Assembly: GCA_023433405.1 (NCBI GenBank)
Contig: JAEZCT010000058.1
Coordinates: forward strand, 24,636-88,635
DNA: 64,000 bases
Direction: 5' to 3'
Source: Bacillota bacterium
GTDB taxonomy: Bacteria > Bacillota > Clostridia > Oscillospirales > Ruminococcaceae
Shown here: positions 51,144-60,401 of the stretch, piece by piece
Position numbering within the stretch: position 1 is the stretch's first letter
How the letters are laid out: each line of letters begins with the position of its first letter
Program-made: the position numbers and the translations under genes
The notes under the pieces: generated by a model
Told to the model about the DNA's origin: nothing
Seen by the model: only the letters and a program-made list of their open reading frames with translations
Databases searched by the model: none

Positions 51144-52007
51144 ATGAATATGAAAAAGATGATATCTCTGCTGCTCGCCTCGCTGTTTGTTATCGCAGCG
51201 TTTGCAGGCTGTGCCGCAACCCCCAGCGCACCCTCATCCCAGCCCGCCGCCTCCAGCAGCGAGGCGGTCTCCTCCGAGGCGGAGCCTGTGGAGACCCTGC
51301 CCGCTGACCTGCAGGCGATAGTCGATGCCGGCGTTTTAAAGGTTGGCACGAAGATTGACGTCCCAAATTTCGGCTACACCAACCCCGACACCAACGTGAC
51401 CGAAGGCATGGAAATTGACGTGGTGAAGCTGATTGCCAAAGACCTGCTGGGCGATGAAAACGCTTATGCGGTTCAGGGCGTTACCGCAGCTACCCGCGGT
51501 CCGCTGATTGACAACAGTGAGGTTGATTTTGTAATTGCTACCTTTACCATTACCGAGGAGCGCAAGCTTTCCTGGAACTTTACCCGCCCCTACTACACCG
51601 ATGAAATCGGCTTTCTTGTAAAGAAGGACGCAGGCTATACTGACATTGCAAGCCTGAGTGGCAAAACGATTGGTGTGGCGCAGTCTGCTACCACAAAGGC
51701 TGCGATTGAGGAGCTTGCCACAGAAAAAGGCATCTCCTTCAAGTTCAGCGAATTTGCTTCCTACCCCGACCTGAAGACCGCGCTGACCTCAAGCCGTATT
51801 GACGCGTTTAGCGTGGATAAATCCATCCTGCGCGGCTACTTGGATGATTCCACCGTAATTCTTGACGAAGGCTTTAAGCCCCAAAACTACGGCATCGCCA
51901 GCAAACTGGATAAGACCGATCTCGCCGCATACCTTGACGGCTTTATTTCCAAGATTGAGGCAGACGGCACCCTTTCCGAAATCATCTCCAAATGGAATCT
52001 CGGCTAA
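51144..52007 (+). CDS. Amino acid ABC transporter substrate-binding lipoprotein
   Basis: A 287-residue lipoprotein of the SBP_bac_3 family. Signal MISLLLASLFVIAAFAGCAA with lipobox F-A-G-C, a Ser/Ala/Pro/Glu linker, then the ligand-binding fold with EGMEIDVVKLIAKDLLG, VDFVIATFTITEERKLSWNF and SLSGKTIGVAQSATTKAAI. ATG 51144 follows AGGAAAGGATGGA. The specificity is not evident; family members bind Glu, Gln, Asp, Cys or cystine. A hairpin follows before the permease genes. Confidence 0.92.
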   Translation: MNMKKMISLLLASLFVIAAFAGCAATPSAPSSQPAASSSEAVSSEAEPVETLPADLQAIVDAGVLKVGTKIDVPNFGYTNPDTNVTEGMEIDVVKLIAKDLLGDENAYAVQGVTAATRGPLIDNSEVDFVIATFTITEERKLSWNFTRPYYTDEIGFLVKKDAGYTDIASLSGKTIGVAQSATTKAAIEELATEKGISFKFSEFASYPDLKTALTSSRIDAFSVDKSILRGYLDDSTVILDEGFKPQNYGIASKLDKTDLAAYLDGFISKIEADGTLSEIISKWNLG

Positions 52008-52036
52008 GTCGTTTATAACCCTCGCATAGAACAAAA

Positions 52037-52090
52037 CGCCGCTCAGCGCTCCCCCCTCCCCTATGACGCGGGGAGCGCTGCGGCGAATTT
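52037..52090 (+). other. Intercistronic hairpin after the binding protein gene
   Basis: Strong GC-rich inverted repeat with arms 52037-52054 and 52070-52085, followed by AATTTTATT. Hairpins in this place often protect the binding protein mRNA and reduce read-through into permease genes, giving an excess of binding protein. Confidence 0.7.
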
Positions 52091-52275
52091 TATTGACTTA
52101 AGGCTTTCGGCTTTTTAGTTTGCTCGTATTATAATGCTTATTTCCTTTTTCCTTAAAGCAAAAACGATGAGCCGCGCAGCAGATAAATGTATTGCTGCCG
52201 CTTAATTCATCGCTTTAAGCGAGCTGTAATCACATTACAACAATTATTCGGCTGATTCTGAAAGGACTGAACCAA

Positions 52276-52986
52276 ATGTTTTCTAATACCGGAGCGTTTG
52301 CAGGCTTTAAATGGGAGGCACTGTTTAAGGACTGGCACGTGTTCGCCCAAGGCTTTGGCTATACCCTGCTGATTGCCGTTGGCGCGCTTGCCCTCGCCCT
52401 TGCGCTGGGCATTATTTTTGGAATGTTCTCAAGCTCGCACCTGAAGGCAATAAAGGTGTTTGCCCGCATTTATGTAGAGTTTTTTCAGAATACACCGCTT
52501 TTAATCCAGATTTTCTTTCTGTTTAACGGCCTTCCCCTTATGGGTTTGGTTTTGGACGTCACCACCATCGGCATAGTGGGTGTTGGACTTTACCATGGCG
52601 CGTACATCGCCGAGGTTGTGCGCTCGGGTATTGGCTCGATAAAACGCGGTCAGTTTGAGGCCGCCTATTCCCAGGGCTTTAACTACTGGCAGACTATGCG
52701 TTACATCATTCTGCCCCAGGCGCAAAAGATTGTTTTGCCTCCCCTGACCATGCAGGCGGTTAATTTGATAAAGAACACCTCGGTTGTGGCCATTATTTCG
52801 GGTGCGGATATCATGTTCACCGCAAAATCCTGGTCCTCTTACAATGTTTATTACGGTCCGGCGTATGTGGCGGCCGGTGTGCTGTATTTCATTATCTGCT
52901 TTCCTCTCGCGACTTATGCAAAGCGGCTGGAGGATAACACGAAGTTTGCTAAAACCAAGAGCCAAAAGAGCGCAATGGCAGGATAG
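52276..52986 (+). CDS. Amino acid ABC transporter permease 1
   Basis: A 236-residue HisM/GlnP-type permease. It has five membrane helices, starting with FGYTLLIAVGALALALALGI, and the family motif YVEFFQNTPLLIQIFFLFNG. The coupling EAA-like segment is GQFEAAYSQGFNYWQTMRYI followed by ILPQAQKIVLPPL. Ends in a basic tail. AAAGGACTGAACCA precedes the ATG. It pairs with the second permease 80 bp downstream. Confidence 0.92.
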   Translation: MFSNTGAFAGFKWEALFKDWHVFAQGFGYTLLIAVGALALALALGIIFGMFSSSHLKAIKVFARIYVEFFQNTPLLIQIFFLFNGLPLMGLVLDVTTIGIVGVGLYHGAYIAEVVRSGIGSIKRGQFEAAYSQGFNYWQTMRYIILPQAQKIVLPPLTMQAVNLIKNTSVVAIISGADIMFTAKSWSSYNVYYGPAYVAAGVLYFIICFPLATYAKRLEDNTKFAKTKSQKSAMAG

Positions 52987-53066
52987 CCACCCGCTTTTCT
53001 TTGATTCTTGTCATTATATAGGGTTTTGCGCATTTTCGCCGCAAAACAGGAAGGCGTGGCTACTCA

Positions 53067-53708
53067 ATGAAAGAGCTGTTTACGGTGAATAACATAGCCT
53101 TTATGTGGAAGGGACTACAGCTTACACTGTATATCTCAATAATTGCCATTGGTTTAAGTATGGTGTTCGGCACCATTCTCGGCGTGCTCCGCAGCTCGGT
53201 GGGTGGATTTCTGGGGAGACTTGCCGCCATCTATATCGAGGTTGTGCGAAATATCCCAAACCTTTTGTGGATATATGTTGTATTTATTGTGTTTCGACTG
53301 CCCTCCTTACAAGCGGGAATCGTCAGCTTTACCATCTTTACCACTGCCGCAATTGCCGAAATTGTGCGCGGCGGTCTTAACTCGGTGGGCAAAGGGCAGT
53401 GGGAGGCCGCAAGGGCTCAGGGCTTTGATACCATACAGATTTTGATACACATCATTCTGCCTCAGGCCTTGCGCAGCATGGTGCCTGCGCTGGTTTCGCA
53501 ATTTGTTACCGTAATTAAGGACACCTGCTTTTTATGGTCTGTGGTCGCAATACAGGAGTTTACCGGCCAGGTTACCATCATTATGGGGCGCTACTACCGG
53601 GTGGATCAGGTGTTTATCCTTTACGGATTGATGGCGCTGGTTTACTTTCTTATCAATTTCGCCATCTCAGCATTTTCACGCTGGCTGCACAAAAAATGGG
53701 CGTACTGA
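53067..53708 (+). CDS. Amino acid ABC transporter permease 2
   Basis: A 213-residue HisM/GlnP-type permease with five helices. Motifs: YIEVVRNIPNLLWIYVVFIV, the coupling segment GKGQWEAARAQGFDTIQILI and HIILPQALRSMVPALVSQF. It forms the membrane heterodimer with permease 1. A terminator follows 30 bp after its stop. Confidence 0.92.
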   Translation: MKELFTVNNIAFMWKGLQLTLYISIIAIGLSMVFGTILGVLRSSVGGFLGRLAAIYIEVVRNIPNLLWIYVVFIVFRLPSLQAGIVSFTIFTTAAIAEIVRGGLNSVGKGQWEAARAQGFDTIQILIHIILPQALRSMVPALVSQFVTVIKDTCFLWSVVAIQEFTGQVTIIMGRYYRVDQVFILYGLMALVYFLINFAISAFSRWLHKKWAY

Positions 53709-53737
53709 TTGCTGTACTTTGGTTATAGCCTTATATC

Positions 53738-53779
53738 AAAAAACCGGACAGGCGCTTTTTGCTATAGTCCGGTTTTTTT
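53738..53779 (+). terminator. Terminator of the amino acid transporter operon
   Basis: Stem AAACCGGAC/GTCCGGTTT (53741-53749 and 53767-53775) followed by TTTT within a run of seven T. Clear rho-independent terminator. Confidence 0.9.
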
Positions 53780-53900
53780 GCTATTTCTTTAGCGTTCGGT
53801 GAGTAATCCTAATCCCATTTAAAAAAGCAAAAATTCTAAGCGTCTCCCTCCGCGGGATACACGCCCTCTACACTTTACTGAAATTTTCCGTGTAAACTTC

Positions 53901-53931
53901 TTGACTTAAAGTTAACACGAAGGTTTATAAT
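53901..53931 (+). promoter_or_regulatory. MerR-type promoter with 19-base spacer
   Basis: TTGACT (53901-53906), a 19-base spacer, then perfect TATAAT (53926-53931). The spacer holds AAAGTTAAC with flanking ACTT and AAGGT, like the operators of MerR regulators of the AdhR/NmlR/CueR kind, which activate promoters with over-long spacers. The aldo/keto reductase gene starts 124 bp downstream. No merR gene is in the window. Confidence 0.65.
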
Positions 53932-53969
53932 TCAAGTGTGTGCGAAATGACCTGCTGTATGCCGTGTGC

Positions 53970-54010
53970 TATACTAATCCCGTTTATAACGGAATTAATA
54001 TTTGTATACC
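53970..54010 (+). repeat. Palindromic element, degenerate copy F
   Basis: Starts ATACTAATCCCGTT and continues TATAACGGAATTAATATTTGTATAC, an imperfect inverted repeat of the element ends without the central part. It lies in the leader of the aldo/keto reductase mRNA. Confidence 0.5.
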
Positions 54011-54054
54011 GCTTATTGTGGAGTTCTTAAATTTTTCTTGAGGAAGTGACTGAA

Positions 54055-55164
54055 ATGGTTTATAACCGATTCGGTAAAACCGAACTGAACGTGTCGCGCT
54101 TTGGGCTTGGATGTATGCGCTTTCCGGCAGAGGAGGCAGAGGCTATTCGCATGGTGCGCCGTGCCATAGACAGCGGCGTGAATTATCTGGATACCGCCTA
54201 TGCCTATGGCAACAGCGAGGTTATTACCGGCAAGGCGCTAAAGGACGGTTACCGTGCCAAAACCTATCTCGCCACCAAAAACCCTGTATGGAATGTTAAA
54301 AAACACGGCGATTTTGAGAAGTACCTGGATGACGAGCTTGTGCGCCTTGGCGTGGATTATATCGACGTTTACCTGCTGCACAACCTGACCCCCGAGCATT
54401 GGGAGATTGTAAAGCGGTATGACGGCTTTACATTTATGGATAAGATGGTGGAAAAGGGAAAGATACGCCACAAGGCTTTTTCCGCGCACACCACTACCAA
54501 GGCGTTTCAAGAAATTGTTGATGCCTTTGACTGGGAGATGGCACAGCTGCAGCTGAACATTCTCGACGAGCACAACCAGGTGGGTGTGGAAGGGATGCGG
54601 TACGCCGCTGGGCGGGATATTGCCGTCACTATCATGGAGCCGCTGCGCGGTGGCTATTTAGTCAACAACATCCCCGCACCGGTGCAAAAGGTGCTGGACA
54701 GCTACCCGGAGAAGCGCTCTTTGGCAGAATGGTGCTTCCGCTGGCTGTACAATAAGCCCGAGGTGGGAACCATTCTCAGCGGCACCAGCACAATGGAGCA
54801 GCTGGAGGACAATCTGCGCATCTTTGAGGATGCCCGCGCGGGTGTGATGAGCGAGAGCGACCTTGCCATGATTGCCGAGCTGCAGGAGGCGTTTGAATCC
54901 ATCAAGCAGGTGGGCTGCACCGGCTGCCGTTATTGTATGCCCTGCCCGAGTAATGTGAATATTCCCAAGGTTTTTCAGCTTTACAATAACTATCAGCGCA
55001 TGAAGCCTCACTGGATTGACAAGAGCATCTATAAATCCGACGTGGTAAGCATTGGAGAGGGCGCCGAAAACTGCACCGCCTGCGGTCTGTGCGCACAGGC
55101 CTGCCCCCAGGGGCTGGATATCCCCAACCTTTTGACCACGGCGCACGGAGAGCTAAACGGATAA
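54055..55164 (+). CDS. Aldo/keto reductase with C-terminal 4Fe-4S domain
   Basis: An NADPH-type oxidoreductase of the predicted aldo/keto reductase family with a ferredoxin-like tail. The 369-residue protein has the AKR barrel: YLDTAYAYGNSEVI (Asp and Tyr of the catalytic tetrad), LATKNPVW (Lys) and YLLHNL (His). Two Cys motifs lie near the end: CTGCRYCMPCPSNV and CTACGLCAQACPQGL. ATG 54055 is nine bases after GAGGAA. The upstream MerR-type promoter suggests induction by aldehydes or other reactive electrophiles. Confidence 0.9.
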   Translation: MVYNRFGKTELNVSRFGLGCMRFPAEEAEAIRMVRRAIDSGVNYLDTAYAYGNSEVITGKALKDGYRAKTYLATKNPVWNVKKHGDFEKYLDDELVRLGVDYIDVYLLHNLTPEHWEIVKRYDGFTFMDKMVEKGKIRHKAFSAHTTTKAFQEIVDAFDWEMAQLQLNILDEHNQVGVEGMRYAAGRDIAVTIMEPLRGGYLVNNIPAPVQKVLDSYPEKRSLAEWCFRWLYNKPEVGTILSGTSTMEQLEDNLRIFEDARAGVMSESDLAMIAELQEAFESIKQVGCTGCRYCMPCPSNVNIPKVFQLYNNYQRMKPHWIDKSIYKSDVVSIGEGAENCTACGLCAQACPQGLDIPNLLTTAHGELNG

Positions 55165-55192
55165 AACATAGCGAAGCGCTTACCGGGTATGT

Positions 55193-55230
55193 CCCTTTGT
55201 CTGGACTTTTCTGTTGGCTGACTCAAAGGG
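55193..55230 (+). promoter_or_regulatory. Hairpin covering the ribosome site of the next gene
   Basis: CCCTTTG (55193-55199) can pair with CAAAGGG (55224-55230), which contains the AAAGGG ribosome site of the gene at 55237. Flanking T-A and G-T pairs may add two more. The 24-base loop is wide, so the effect is uncertain. Confidence 0.35.
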
Positions 55231-55236
55231 ATAACC

Positions 55237-55449
55237 ATGAAAGAAAATGTTGATGCGTACTGGGCGCTTCACTGGGAATATCTTGGCAGAGATATATTTG
55301 ATGAGCATGATACAGCTGAGGAGAAAGAATATTTTCTCGGCAAAGAATATTTGTACAACAAGGTGTCCGCGTTGGTTGCGCGCAATATATCATACAATAA
55401 AAGCGAAGAATATCGGTTAAGGCCATTGACAAAGGAGGAGATTTTATGA
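55237..55449 (+). CDS. Small acidic protein of unknown function
   Basis: A 70-residue soluble protein rich in Glu, Tyr and Lys (DTAEEKEYFLGKEYLYNKVS). No signal, membrane helix or known motif. AAAGGG lies six bases before the ATG. Its stop overlaps the next start in ATGA, so it is translationally coupled to the lipoprotein gene. The pair is probably one functional unit. Family not recognised. Confidence 0.6.
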   Translation: MKENVDAYWALHWEYLGRDIFDEHDTAEEKEYFLGKEYLYNKVSALVARNISYNKSEEYRLRPLTKEEIL

Positions 55450-56552
55450 AAAGAACAGCGATTCTTTTGCTCCTGTGCTGCGCACTTTTATCTATTATAG
55501 CCTGCGGCAATAACGGTGAAATAAGCGCAAGCGTCTTCCCTTCGGATAACATAGGACCGGCTGTTGTTTCAAGCGAAAACTATAGTGTGCAAAACGGCGA
55601 GGCTAGCGATGAAATGGCACAATGGGATGAGTTTGTCACCGCAATGGAAAAGCAGGGTGTTTCATATGATGAGATTCATTCCATTGAAAGCTCCGGCCTT
55701 TCCAGACAAGAGATTATGCGCATGACCGCTGAGGAAATTAAAAACCACCTTACACAAATCGCAGAGATAATCCGGCAGAATAAGGAAAACCTTGCGCGGG
55801 AGATGCTTGCGGATTGGAAAGCAGTAAAAAACGACCCCCAATTTGTGTTTACCGACTATTATGGAACGACCGGAATTGATTTGGTGCAGCAGTGCATTGC
55901 CTCTATTAAGGCTAACGACTGGGGCAGCGTAACCGGCTACATGTTTGGCTCCACAATTGCATTTGTGTACGATATTGTGTACGAGCCGGACGGTGCGATA
56001 ACACTCACAAGATACGCCGCAATGCCGGAGCTTGTTGTTGAAAGGAGAGTTGTCACAGATATTTATGAGACTGCTATGTTTTTTCAGTTTACCGACCAAA
56101 AGGAGTTTTACTTTTCCATTCCCAAGGTATCTTTTGCGAATGTCGAGGAGATAAAGGATTACCAAGCTGACGGCGATATAAAGAACGCCCCGATATCGGC
56201 AATCAAAGCTAAGGAGGCGGTTATTACCCTCAGTGGACTTTTTAGTGCTTACCTTGGTTATACATACGAAAACAACCTGGGTAACCCGATCAACAGTTAT
56301 GGGGTGATTATTCCGGCGGACTTTTCCTCACAGGTAACCGCCACCCACTCTCAAACCGCGGTTGCCGACGGTGCCGCTATTATTAACGGCACGCCGTATT
56401 ATAAAGTAGCTTTTTATCAAGACGGATCCTTTGGCGGTGACATGTATTATATCGATTCTGAAAACGCGAGAAATGTGTTTTGTGTAAGTATGGTCGATGG
56501 GAACCTGATTCCGATTGCCTACAAGGATGTGGAGCATTTCTCCGTAGGATAG
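55446..56552 (+). CDS. Lipoprotein of unknown function
   Basis: A 368-residue lipoprotein: signal RTAILLLLCCALLSIIACG with lipobox I-I-A-C, an Asn/Ser linker, then a charged helical region (EMAQWDEFVTAMEKQGVSYD, EIMRMTAEEIKNHLTQIAEI). A longer beta-rich C-terminal part ends in DVEHFSVG. It overlaps the small upstream gene by 4 nt. No family is recognised. An inverted repeat at 56591-56621 lies after its stop. Confidence 0.7.
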   Translation: MKRTAILLLLCCALLSIIACGNNGEISASVFPSDNIGPAVVSSENYSVQNGEASDEMAQWDEFVTAMEKQGVSYDEIHSIESSGLSRQEIMRMTAEEIKNHLTQIAEIIRQNKENLAREMLADWKAVKNDPQFVFTDYYGTTGIDLVQQCIASIKANDWGSVTGYMFGSTIAFVYDIVYEPDGAITLTRYAAMPELVVERRVVTDIYETAMFFQFTDQKEFYFSIPKVSFANVEEIKDYQADGDIKNAPISAIKAKEAVITLSGLFSAYLGYTYENNLGNPINSYGVIIPADFSSQVTATHSQTAVADGAAIINGTPYYKVAFYQDGSFGGDMYYIDSENARNVFCVSMVDGNLIPIAYKDVEHFSVG

Positions 56553-56590
56553 GAGCATAGTGCGCAAGCAAAACTATAGTAAAGACTGCA

Positions 56591-56621
56591 AGCCACGGAA
56601 CAGCGCATCGGTTCCGTGGCT
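56591..56621. terminator. Hairpin between the lipoprotein gene and purL
   Basis: Perfect 11-bp stem AGCCACGGAAC/GTTCCGTGGCT with a nine-base loop between convergent genes. There is no T-run on either side, so it is at best a rho-independent-like 3-prime hairpin for both transcripts. Confidence 0.5.
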
Positions 56622-56663
56622 CGCTTCATCGCTTATGGTAAAACTAATCCCGTTAACCGGAGC

Positions 56664-59600
56664 CTACAGCGCAAAATAATCCGCCGCGGCGCGGAACAGC
56701 TTCTGGTCCTTCTCACCCTCAACGTTTTTGCAAACATTCGGGCCCATTCTCTCACTATGGGCCATTTTCCCAAACACGCGTCCGTCGGGGGAGGTAATGC
56801 CTTCCACGGCGTACAGGGAGCTGTTGGGGTTCGCGCGGATATCCATGGTGGGCTTGCCTTCCAAATCAACATACTGTGTCGCCACCTGACCGTTTTGAAC
56901 CAGCGTATTCATTCGCTCCGGGGTGATGACAAACCGCCCCTCCCCGTGAGAAACAGGGATGGTGTGCAGCTCCCCCACCCTGGTGTATGCAAGCCACGGG
57001 GAAAGGTTGGAGGCGACGCGTGTGCGCACCATCGTGGACTGATGGCGGCCTATGGTGTTGTAGGTTAGCGTCGGGCTGTCCTCATCCGGGTCCACATAAT
57101 CGCCAAAGGGCACAAGCCCTAGCTTAATGAGCGCCTGGAAGCCGTTGCAGATGCCAATCATCAACCCGTCGCGACGGTTTAAGAGCTCCTGCACCGCGTC
57201 CTTGATACGGGGGTTTCGGAAAAAGGAGGTGATAAACTTTGCCGAACCATCCGGCTCGTCGCCGCCCGAGAAGCCGCCGGGCAGGGCAATAATCTGGCAG
57301 TTTCTGATAATTGACTCCACCCTGTCCACCGACTGGGCGATGGCGTCTGCCGTCAGGTTGCGAATGACGCAGATTTCCGGCACAGCACCCGCAAGGGCAA
57401 ACTGCCGCGCGGTATCGTACTCGCAGTTGGTGCCGGGGAATACGGGAATCAGCACCCTGGGCTTTGCCACCTTCACTGTGGGGGTAACGCGCGTTACGGC
57501 GTTGTAGGAGTATGCCTCCACCGGGACCTCCTCCACTGCTGCTTTCACGGGAAACACGCCTTCCAAGCGGTTTTCCCACAGGGTTTCCAAACGGCTGAGG
57601 GCTACCTTTTTGCCCGCGTATTCGAGGTACGCGCCGCCGTGGGTTACCCCAATAACTTCAAGGTCCTCGGAGGGGCCGTCCAGCTCAATGAGGAAGCCGC
57701 CGTAGCCCTGCGCGTAAAGCGTTTCCTCCGGGAGCTTACCCGTAAAGGAAAAGCCAAGCTGGTTTCCAAGGCACATCTTAAACACACCCTCGGCAACGCC
57801 GCCGGTGGAAAGCGCCCATACCGAAACCGCGCGCTTGTTTGCTATGAGCGATTCTACGCGGTCAAAACACGCCTTAACGTCTTCAAAGTCAGGAAGCCCG
57901 TCGGGAAGGGTTCTGGGCGTTAAAAGAGCCACACGGCTGCCGCTGCGCTTAAATTCCGGCGATACTATGTTGGAGGCCTTGGCGGTGGATATCGCGAAGG
58001 ATACCAGCGTGGGCGGCACGTCGATGTCCTCGAAGGTGCCGGACATGGAATCCTTGCCGCCGATGGCGGCAATACCCAGCGCAAGCTGCGCCTTAAGCGC
58101 GCCCAAGAGCGCGGCAAAGGGCTTGCCCCAGCGCTCCGGGTCGCCCTTTGTTCGCTCAAAGTATTCTTGCAGGGTAAGGTAACAGCCTGTGCGGGAGCCA
58201 CCTGCCGCAACTACCTTGGCAACCGAGTCAATGATGGCGTACATCGCGCCGTGAAACGGGCTTTGCTCGGAGAGATAGGGGTCAAACCCGTATGCCATCA
58301 CCGAGCAGGTGTCGGTTTTGCCGGTGAGCACCGGCAGCTTCGCAGACATAGCCTGTATCTCGCTGCGCTGGGTTTTTCCGCCAAAGGGTACGGTAACGGT
58401 CGCCGCACCGATGCTGGAATCGAAGCGATCCACCAATCCCTTTTGCGAGCAGATGTTCAGGTCGCTTACCAGCGCCTCCATCCGTTTTTCAAAGTCCGTC
58501 TTTTTGCTCTCGTAGGCACGAAGGGCGGGCGCGGTTACGCGTACCTCGGTGGTTTTTGGCGCGCCGTTGCTGTTTAAAAAGTCTCGGGAAATGTTGACAA
58601 TCTGTCTGCCCCCAAGCTCCATGATCAGGCGGTTTGAATCGGTGACATCCGCCACATGGGTGGCCTCCAGGTTTTCTTCCTCCGCAAGGGCAATAAAACG
58701 GTCAAGGTCCCTTTTGCGGACGACACAGGCCATGCGCTCCTGCGATTCGCTGATGGCAAGCTCGGTGCCGTCGAGTCCCTCGTACTTTTTTGGCACCCGG
58801 TCAAGGTAGATCGCAAGACCGTCGGCAAGCTCGCCGATGGCTACCGACACGCCGCCGGCGCCAAAGTCGTTGCAGCGGCGGATTAAGGCGGTTACCTCAG
58901 GGTTGCGGAACAGCCGCTGAAGCTTGCGCTCCTCCGGGGGGTTGCCTTTTTGCACCTCCGCGCCGCAGCTTTCCAGCGACGACAGGGTGTGCGATTTGGA
59001 GGAGCCGGTGGCGCCGCCGCAGCCGTCGCGTCCGGTCCGTCCGCCCAAAAGCACCACGGAATCTCCGGGCTCCGGGGTGTCGCGCACCACATGCTCCGCC
59101 TTTACGGCACCCACAACAGCGCCGATTTCCATACGCTTTGCCACATAGCCGGGGTGGTACAGCTCCTTAACAAAGCCGGTGGCAAGACCGATTTGGTTGC
59201 CATAGGCGGAATAGCCAGCCGCCGCCGTGGTCACCAGCTTTTTCTGCGGCAGCTTGCCCTTTAGGGTTTTGTCAAAGGGGGTGAGAGGATCGGCGGCCCC
59301 GGTGACGCGCATGGCCTGATAAACGTAAGCGCGACCGGATAACGGATCGCGGATGGCGCCGCCCAGACAGGTGGCAGCACCGCCGAAGGGCTCGATCTCG
59401 GTTGGGTGGTTGTGGGTTTCGTTTTTAAACAGCAAAAGCCACTGCTCCTGCTTATCCTCCACGTCCACCGTCACCTTCACCGAGCAGGCGTTAATCTCCT
59501 CCGACTCGTCAAGGTCTTGCAAAAGCCCCTGCCTTTTTAAGTATTTTGCGCCGATTACGGCAATATCCATCAGCGACTGGGGCTTGTCCTTTTTCTCATA

Positions 59601-60377
59601 CACCGCCTCCCGGCAGGCAAGGTATTGCCGATATGCCGCGTCAATATAATCGCAATCGATGCTGGCACCCATGATATGGGTCAGGAAGGTGGTGTGGCGA
59701 CAGTGGTCGGACCAGTAGGTATCGATCATGCGGATCTCGGTGACAGTGGGATCCCGCCTTTCGGTGCCGCGAAAGTACGCCTGCAGGAATTTGACGTCGT
59801 CAAGGTCCATTGCAAGACCAAACTCGCCGCAGAAGCCGGAAAGCTCGCTTTCGCTATAGCCGTTAAAGCCCGTCAGCGTCGCTACCTCAGGCGGAACCGG
59901 CTGCTTGAGCGCAAGGTCAGCCGACTTGTCAAGAGAGGCTTCCCGCGCCTCCACGGGGTTGATAAGATAGCCTTTGATGGCCTCGGCGTCCGCGTCCGAC
60001 AGGCTGCCCTCCAAAACAAATATGCGCGCGGTTTTTATAAGGGGGCGCTCCTTTTGCGTCATGAGCGAGATGCACTGTGCGCAGGAGTCGGCGCGCTGGT
60101 CAAACTGGCCGGGCAGGTACTCCACGGCAAACACACGCTCTCCTTCGCGAGACTTCGGCAGCACGTCGTAAAGACAATCCACCTGAGGCTCTGAGAAGAT
60201 TGTGGGCTTTGCGGCCTCAAAATCCTCCTCGCTTAAGCCCTGCGCGTCGTAGCGGTTGATGACTCGCAGCGATTTCAGCGACCGGATGCCAAGGGTCTGG
60301 CGGATATCCGCAAAAAAGCCCTGCGCCTCCACCGCAAACCCATCCTTTTTCTCCACATACACCCGAAAAACCGACAT
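56664..60377 (-). CDS. purL: Phosphoribosylformylglycinamidine synthase PurL (single chain)
   Basis: Catalyses the fourth step of purine synthesis, FGAR plus glutamine to FGAM. The protein is about 1237 residues, with the synthetase domain (TYWSDHCRHTTFLTHIMGAS, NETHNHPTEIEPFGGAATCL, RTGRDGCGGATGSSKS). A C-terminal class I glutaminase has the nucleophile Cys in FPGTNCEYDTARQF and His in PVSHGEGRF. It is thus the large fused form, not the purL/purQ/purS split of Bacillus. The start at MSVFRVYVEKKDGF is chosen over a frame 16 codons longer. It stands apart from other pur genes. Confidence 0.95.
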   Translation of the reverse strand: MSVFRVYVEKKDGFAVEAQGFFADIRQTLGIRSLKSLRVINRYDAQGLSEEDFEAAKPTIFSEPQVDCLYDVLPKSREGERVFAVEYLPGQFDQRADSCAQCISLMTQKERPLIKTARIFVLEGSLSDADAEAIKGYLINPVEAREASLDKSADLALKQPVPPEVATLTGFNGYSESELSGFCGEFGLAMDLDDVKFLQAYFRGTERRDPTVTEIRMIDTYWSDHCRHTTFLTHIMGASIDCDYIDAAYRQYLACREAVYEKKDKPQSLMDIAVIGAKYLKRQGLLQDLDESEEINACSVKVTVDVEDKQEQWLLLFKNETHNHPTEIEPFGGAATCLGGAIRDPLSGRAYVYQAMRVTGAADPLTPFDKTLKGKLPQKKLVTTAAAGYSAYGNQIGLATGFVKELYHPGYVAKRMEIGAVVGAVKAEHVVRDTPEPGDSVVLLGGRTGRDGCGGATGSSKSHTLSSLESCGAEVQKGNPPEERKLQRLFRNPEVTALIRRCNDFGAGGVSVAIGELADGLAIYLDRVPKKYEGLDGTELAISESQERMACVVRKRDLDRFIALAEEENLEATHVADVTDSNRLIMELGGRQIVNISRDFLNSNGAPKTTEVRVTAPALRAYESKKTDFEKRMEALVSDLNICSQKGLVDRFDSSIGAATVTVPFGGKTQRSEIQAMSAKLPVLTGKTDTCSVMAYGFDPYLSEQSPFHGAMYAIIDSVAKVVAAGGSRTGCYLTLQEYFERTKGDPERWGKPFAALLGALKAQLALGIAAIGGKDSMSGTFEDIDVPPTLVSFAISTAKASNIVSPEFKRSGSRVALLTPRTLPDGLPDFEDVKACFDRVESLIANKRAVSVWALSTGGVAEGVFKMCLGNQLGFSFTGKLPEETLYAQGYGGFLIELDGPSEDLEVIGVTHGGAYLEYAGKKVALSRLETLWENRLEGVFPVKAAVEEVPVEAYSYNAVTRVTPTVKVAKPRVLIPVFPGTNCEYDTARQFALAGAVPEICVIRNLTADAIAQSVDRVESIIRNCQIIALPGGFSGGDEPDGSAKFITSFFRNPRIKDAVQELLNRRDGLMIGICNGFQALIKLGLVPFGDYVDPDEDSPTLTYNTIGRHQSTMVRTRVASNLSPWLAYTRVGELHTIPVSHGEGRFVITPERMNTLVQNGQVATQYVDLEGKPTMDIRANPNSSLYAVEGITSPDGRVFGKMAHSERMGPNVCKNVEGEKDQKLFRAAADYFAL

Positions 60378-60401
60378 CTTCCACAACATTCCTTTCGCGT
60401 T

